A stretch of 9,111 bases of DNA from assembly GCA_018700655.1 (NCBI GenBank), contig JABIUG010000010.1, positions 1-9,111 on the forward strand. The letters are read 5' to 3'. A program made the position numbers and the translations under genes. The notes beneath the pieces are model-generated. The model was not told the DNA's origin and searched no databases. It saw only the letters and a list, made by a program, of their open reading frames with translations. Below are positions 6,404 through 9,111 of this stretch, in pieces. The first letter of the stretch is position 1; every line of letters starts with the position of its first letter. This DNA is from Rhodospirillaceae bacterium. Lineage in GTDB: Bacteria > Pseudomonadota > Alphaproteobacteria > SP197.

Positions 6404-6712
6404 ATGGCATCATCCCGTAACAACCTCGAACCGGGCCCCTGCCCGCTCTGCGGCCGGGCGATGATCGATGGCCCCTCAATCGACCGGCACCACTGGATAC
6501 CCCGTGCACAAGGCGGCAAGGAGCAGGCGCCGATGCACCGCGTCTGTCACAAGAAAATCCACAGCGTGCTGACCGAACGCGAGATCGCCGTGCTCTACAG
6601 CACACCCGATGCCCTGCGCGCCCATCCAGAGATCGCCAGGTTCATCGACTGGGTCCAGCGCCACCCGCCGGAATGGAACGACCGCCACAGAAGCCCCCGG
6701 CGAACGCGCTAG
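6404..6712 (+). CDS. Small HNH-endonuclease-like zinc protein
   Basis: A 102-residue protein that looks like an HNH-type nuclease domain standing alone. C13-x2-C16 (CPLC) begins a zinc knuckle. RHHWIPRAQGG follows with H29-H30 in the place of the catalytic HH pair, then H45-R-V-C48-H49-K-K-I-H53. The last third (54-102) is helical and ends in a basic tail (RSPRRTR) that could contact nucleic acid. HNH domains cut DNA or RNA with a single metal ion, but many small stand-alone ones are uncharacterised, and no partner domain is fused here. An AGGTG site lies 5 bases before ATG 6404. The gene is divergent from the SirB1 gene (41 bp apart) and its stop overlaps that of the downstream MFS gene. No methylase, terminase or phage gene is near, so a restriction or packaging role is unsupported. 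Confidence 0.78.
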   Translation: MASSRNNLEPGPCPLCGRAMIDGPSIDRHHWIPRAQGGKEQAPMHRVCHKKIHSVLTEREIAVLYSTPDALRAHPEIARFIDWVQRHPPEWNDRHRSPRRTR

Positions 6713-7974
6713 ATCGGGGCCGGCATCGCCCGGAGTTTCCAGATCGGCGAACGCCAAAGGACGACAGGTGCGATGAAACCACCGATCACGCCGGTCCAGA
6801 TCACCGCATAGACGCTGATCTCACTAGCCAGAACACCGCCGATCGCGGCCCCAAACGGCATCAGGAGGCCCGCGGTAACGTGAAAAGCGGCGTTGGCCCG
6901 GCCCAGCACCGCCTGGGGTAGAATCGTCTGGCGCAGGCTCATGGCATGGATCAGGTAGGCAACGACAAAGGCGTCGCTGACGAACTGGTGGAAGGCGAGC
7001 AGAAGGAGCGAGAGCCAGCCATCGTCATAAGCAAACGGCAGTGTCAGTGCCGCGACGCGGCCACAGACGATCAACACAAACATCGCAGCACCCAGCCCGA
7101 ATACGCGTGCGGCCCGCCGCGCGATCAAGGCGCCCAACAGCGCGCCGACGCCGCCCATCGCAACCAGAACGCCGTAGGTCGCGGGACCCAGACCGAGTGT
7201 CTGAAGCACGAAGACCGAATACATGCCGCCATAGGTGAACGCGACGAAGAAGGCCTCGAGCACGGCGACGAAGAAAAGCGTCTTCACGATGCCGCCGTCG
7301 AGGCAGGCCCGCACACCCATGATGATGTCTGCCAGGATCGCACCGCTCTGCCGGCTGACGTGATCGAGATTCTCCTGCGCCCTGATGCGGAAAAGGAAGA
7401 AGGCGGAAACGAGATAGGTGACTGTGTCTGCGAGCAGCGCGAAAGGCGCGGTGATGAGTTCGACGAGCACGCCCGAGATACCCGGCCCGCCGATCTCGGC
7501 CACGGCATCGGTCGCCTCCAGCTTGGCATTGCCCTCGGTCAGGTGCTGGCGCCCGATCAGGACCGGAAGGTAGGTGTTGTCGGCGATCTGGAACAGGGTC
7601 GTTGCCGCGCCCATGCCGGCAGCCACGACGAAGAGATGGGACATCGTGAGCACGTCGAACCAGGCCGCGGCAGGCACGGTGACGAGCAGGACCGCACGGA
7701 CGAGGTCGCAGCCCACAAGGATCGGGCGCTTGGCATGGCTATCGATGAAACCACCCAAGAAAATCCCGACCAGCACGCCCGGTGCGACACCGAGCGCAGC
7801 CAGGACGCCGATCTCCCAGGGCTCTGCGCCGATCGTCAGCAGCGCGACCATGTTGAGTGCGGTGCGGCTGATACGGCTGCCGAAGGCGCTGGTCACCTGG
7901 GCAGACCACAGCTTCAGAAAGTCGCCGTGACGCCACAGGCCCGATGACGGCCACCAGGCCGGAAACTGTTTCAT
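6709..7974 (-). CDS. MFS transporter, MFS_3 / EntS-like
   Basis: A 421-residue protein with about 12 hydrophobic segments, the usual MFS size. The opening HGDFLKLWSAQVTSAFGSRI (17-36) leads into helix 1 in the manner of the MFS_3 (enterobactin-exporter-like) group. The loop between helices 2 and 3 has a degenerate motif A, GGFIDSHAKRP (74-84). A charged central loop follows the sixth helix. Members of this group mostly export siderophores, macrolides or other small molecules by proton antiport; the substrate is not readable from the sequence, and no siderophore biosynthesis gene is nearby. I start at ATG 7974 (MKQFPAWW). GAGG lies close upstream, and longer in-frame extensions to 8049 cross the intergenic region without a ribosome site. 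It is convergent with the HNH gene (4-bp overlap at CTAG) and divergent from the second MFS gene by 92 bp. Confidence 0.87.
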   Translation of the reverse strand: MKQFPAWWPSSGLWRHGDFLKLWSAQVTSAFGSRISRTALNMVALLTIGAEPWEIGVLAALGVAPGVLVGIFLGGFIDSHAKRPILVGCDLVRAVLLVTVPAAAWFDVLTMSHLFVVAAGMGAATTLFQIADNTYLPVLIGRQHLTEGNAKLEATDAVAEIGGPGISGVLVELITAPFALLADTVTYLVSAFFLFRIRAQENLDHVSRQSGAILADIIMGVRACLDGGIVKTLFFVAVLEAFFVAFTYGGMYSVFVLQTLGLGPATYGVLVAMGGVGALLGALIARRAARVFGLGAAMFVLIVCGRVAALTLPFAYDDGWLSLLLLAFHQFVSDAFVVAYLIHAMSLRQTILPQAVLGRANAAFHVTAGLLMPFGAAIGGVLASEISVYAVIWTGVIGGFIAPVVLWRSPIWKLRAMPAPI

Positions 7975-8001
7975 CGCCTCAACCCAAATCCATCCATGGC
8001 C

Positions 8002-8027
8002 TTGCAGCCGATGAATGGGTCTATAGT
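8002..8027 (+). promoter_or_regulatory. Tentative promoter in the gap between the two MFS genes
   Basis: TATAGT (8022-8027; 5 of 6 matches to TATAAT) lies about 39 bases before the GTG of the plus-strand MFS gene. TTGCAG (8002-8007) is upstream, but the 14-base spacer is shorter than the usual 16-18, so this is weak. The same CTATAG is self-complementary and could also serve the minus-strand MFS gene. I saw no convincing operator palindrome in the 92-bp gap. Confidence 0.22.
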
Positions 8028-8066
8028 GCGCCAACGATCTTCCCGCCACTCGCCCGGCATTCCCTT

Positions 8067-9111
8067 GTGAATCCTTCCGACTCCGATCCGGTCGACGCCC
8101 TGCCAGGACGGCGCTCTGCCTTTCTGCTGCTTTTTGGCAGTCTGGTCTGTGTCGGGCTCGGCCAATCGCTGCTTTTCACCGTGCTGCCACCACTCTCGCG
8201 CATGATCGGGCTGATGGAATGGCAGGTCGGCGCGATCTTTGCCTTCTCCGGGCTGATGTGGTTCCTGATGAGCCCTATCTGGGGGCGCAAGAGCGATATC
8301 TGGGGGCGAAAGCCGGTGATCCTCCTGGGGATCGCGGCCTACGGCACGTCGATGGCGCTGTTCCTGATGATGGTCAAGTTCAGCATGCTGGGCTGGCTCT
8401 CGCTCACGGTCGGGTTCCCGCTGATGGTTCTGGCGCGCGGTATCTTCGGCATCGTCGGCTCGGGCACCTTTCCCGCCGCCCAGGCCTATATCGCCGACCG
8501 CACAACCCGCGCCGAACGCACCGCCAACATCGCGTTGATCAATGCCGCCTTCGGGGTCGGCGTCATCCTCGGCCCTGGGCTGGGCGCCCTGTTGATCGGG
8601 ATTGATATCCTCGCACCGCTTTATGCCGTGGCTGCGATCGTCTTCCTTTCAGCAATCATGATCGCGCTGTTCCTGCCCGAAACACGGGTCGCGGCATCCG
8701 ATCGCGTCCAATCGGTCAAACTGCACATCCTCGACCGGCGTATCATGCCACTGGCATTCGCCGGTGTGATCATGAGCATCTGCCAGGCAGCGACCATGCA
8801 GACGGCAGCCTTCTTCATGATGGACCTGCTGGATCTGACGCCGGAATCGGCGGCGTTGAAGTCGGGTATTGCTTTGACGGTCTCGGCAGCGGCTTCGCTG
8901 GTCGTGCAGATTGTCGCGATCCGGACCTTTGACCTGGCGCCCAAGGCGCTGCTGATCTGGGGCAGTTCGATCGCTCTGAGCGGTTATGTCGTCTTTCTGT
9001 TGTCGGGTTCGTACCTGCCAATCGTGGCCGCACTTGTCCTGCACGGCATCGGGATCGGCATGTTGCGGCCAGGCCTGGGCGCTGCCGCATCGCTTGCGGT
9101 CGGTTCCCGCG
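8067..9111 (+). CDS. MFS transporter, DHA1 drug/H+ antiporter type (3' end outside window)
   Basis: Translated by hand, this frame is open from GTG 8067 to the right edge, giving 348 residues; about 50-60 more would complete a normal MFS protein. A 17-residue polar N-terminus precedes helix 1. Motif A is clear in the loop between helices 2 and 3 (GRKSDIWGRK, 73-82, with Asp77). AYIAD (140-144) follows helix 4, and motif C in helix 5 reads GVGVILGPGLG (163-173), the antiporter signature. These place it with TetA/DHA1-type proton-coupled exporters; the substrate is unknown. In-frame upstream codons back to about 7995 offer no ATG, and the next internal ATG (8202) would delete helix 1, so GTG is the best start. 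No Shine-Dalgarno sequence is visible before it. It is divergent from the other MFS gene, to which it shows little similarity by eye. Confidence 0.87.
   Translation, partial: MNPSDSDPVDALPGRRSAFLLLFGSLVCVGLGQSLLFTVLPPLSRMIGLMEWQVGAIFAFSGLMWFLMSPIWGRKSDIWGRKPVILLGIAAYGTSMALFLMMVKFSMLGWLSLTVGFPLMVLARGIFGIVGSGTFPAAQAYIADRTTRAERTANIALINAAFGVGVILGPGLGALLIGIDILAPLYAVAAIVFLSAIMIALFLPETRVAASDRVQSVKLHILDRRIMPLAFAGVIMSICQAATMQTAAFFMMDLLDLTPESAALKSGIALTVSAAASLVVQIVAIRTFDLAPKALLIWGSSIALSGYVVFLLSGSYLPIVAALVLHGIGIGMLRPGLGAAASLAVGSR

Noticed and set aside
6946..7947. A 333-codon plus-strand open frame opposite the minus-strand MFS gene
   Set aside because: It is an antisense shadow: polar, with no domain, and it covers only codons explained by the transporter.
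8276..8308. 12-bp direct repeat TATCTGGGGGCG, 21 bp apart
   Set aside because: It lies in frame within MFS motif A (IWGRKSDIWGRK), so protein constraint explains it better than a mobile or regulatory repeat.
1..9111. CRISPR array, tRNA/rRNA, insertion sequence, phage or defence island
   Set aside because: I saw no spaced repeats, cloverleaf-like segment, transposase, integrase or defence module other than the lone HNH protein, which has no such neighbours.

Overview
The window is GC-rich (roughly 60% or more by eye), with C/G-rich third codon positions and densely packed genes. The gene content is a ZapE-type ATPase, a short-Q-loop cytochrome bd oxidase with a small DUF2474-like partner, a SirB1-family protein and a DUF423 protein. 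One intergenic hairpin has a 'TCAAGCCCGG' core of the kind common in alphaproteobacterial genomes. Together these suggest an alphaproteobacterium, perhaps Rhodospirillales-like. That placement is inference; no rRNA or other phylogenetic marker is present.

Layout, left to right. (1) 1-299, minus: the N-terminal third of a ZapE/AFG1-like ATPase, running off the left edge. (2) 300-474: divergent intergenic region with a plausible zapE promoter and a small palindromic repeat. (3) 475-1887, plus: a complete amidase-signature hydrolase with an intact Ser-cisSer-Lys triad. (4) 1958-6362, minus: a compact gene run read right to left. Its order is SirB1-family protein, cydA, cydB, a 44-residue membrane peptide (DUF2474-like), a DUF423 membrane protein and, after a 79-bp gap, a cupin of the thiol-dioxygenase type. 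(5) 6404-6712, plus: a small HNH-type zinc protein, divergent from the SirB1 gene. (6) 6709-7974, minus: an MFS transporter whose stop codon shares a CTAG with the HNH gene's stop. (7) 8067-9111, plus: a second, unrelated MFS transporter of the DHA1 drug/H+ antiporter type, divergent from the first and cut by the right edge.

The coherent functional unit is the bd oxidase operon. SirB1 stop to cydA start is 2 bp, cydA/cydB share one base (TGATG), cydB overlaps the small peptide gene by 23 bp, and that gene overlaps DUF423 by 4 bp (ATGA). Such packing implies one transcript and coupled translation. The oxidase passes quinol electrons to O2. The small peptide is probably an accessory or assembly subunit. 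The role of SirB1 and DUF423 in this company is unknown. The rest of the window is ordinary chromosomal housekeeping and transport content. I saw no tRNA, rRNA, CRISPR, transposase, integrase or phage gene. The best candidates for something under-described are the small peptide gene and the SirB1-cyd coupling; I do not see a clearly new defence or mobile system.
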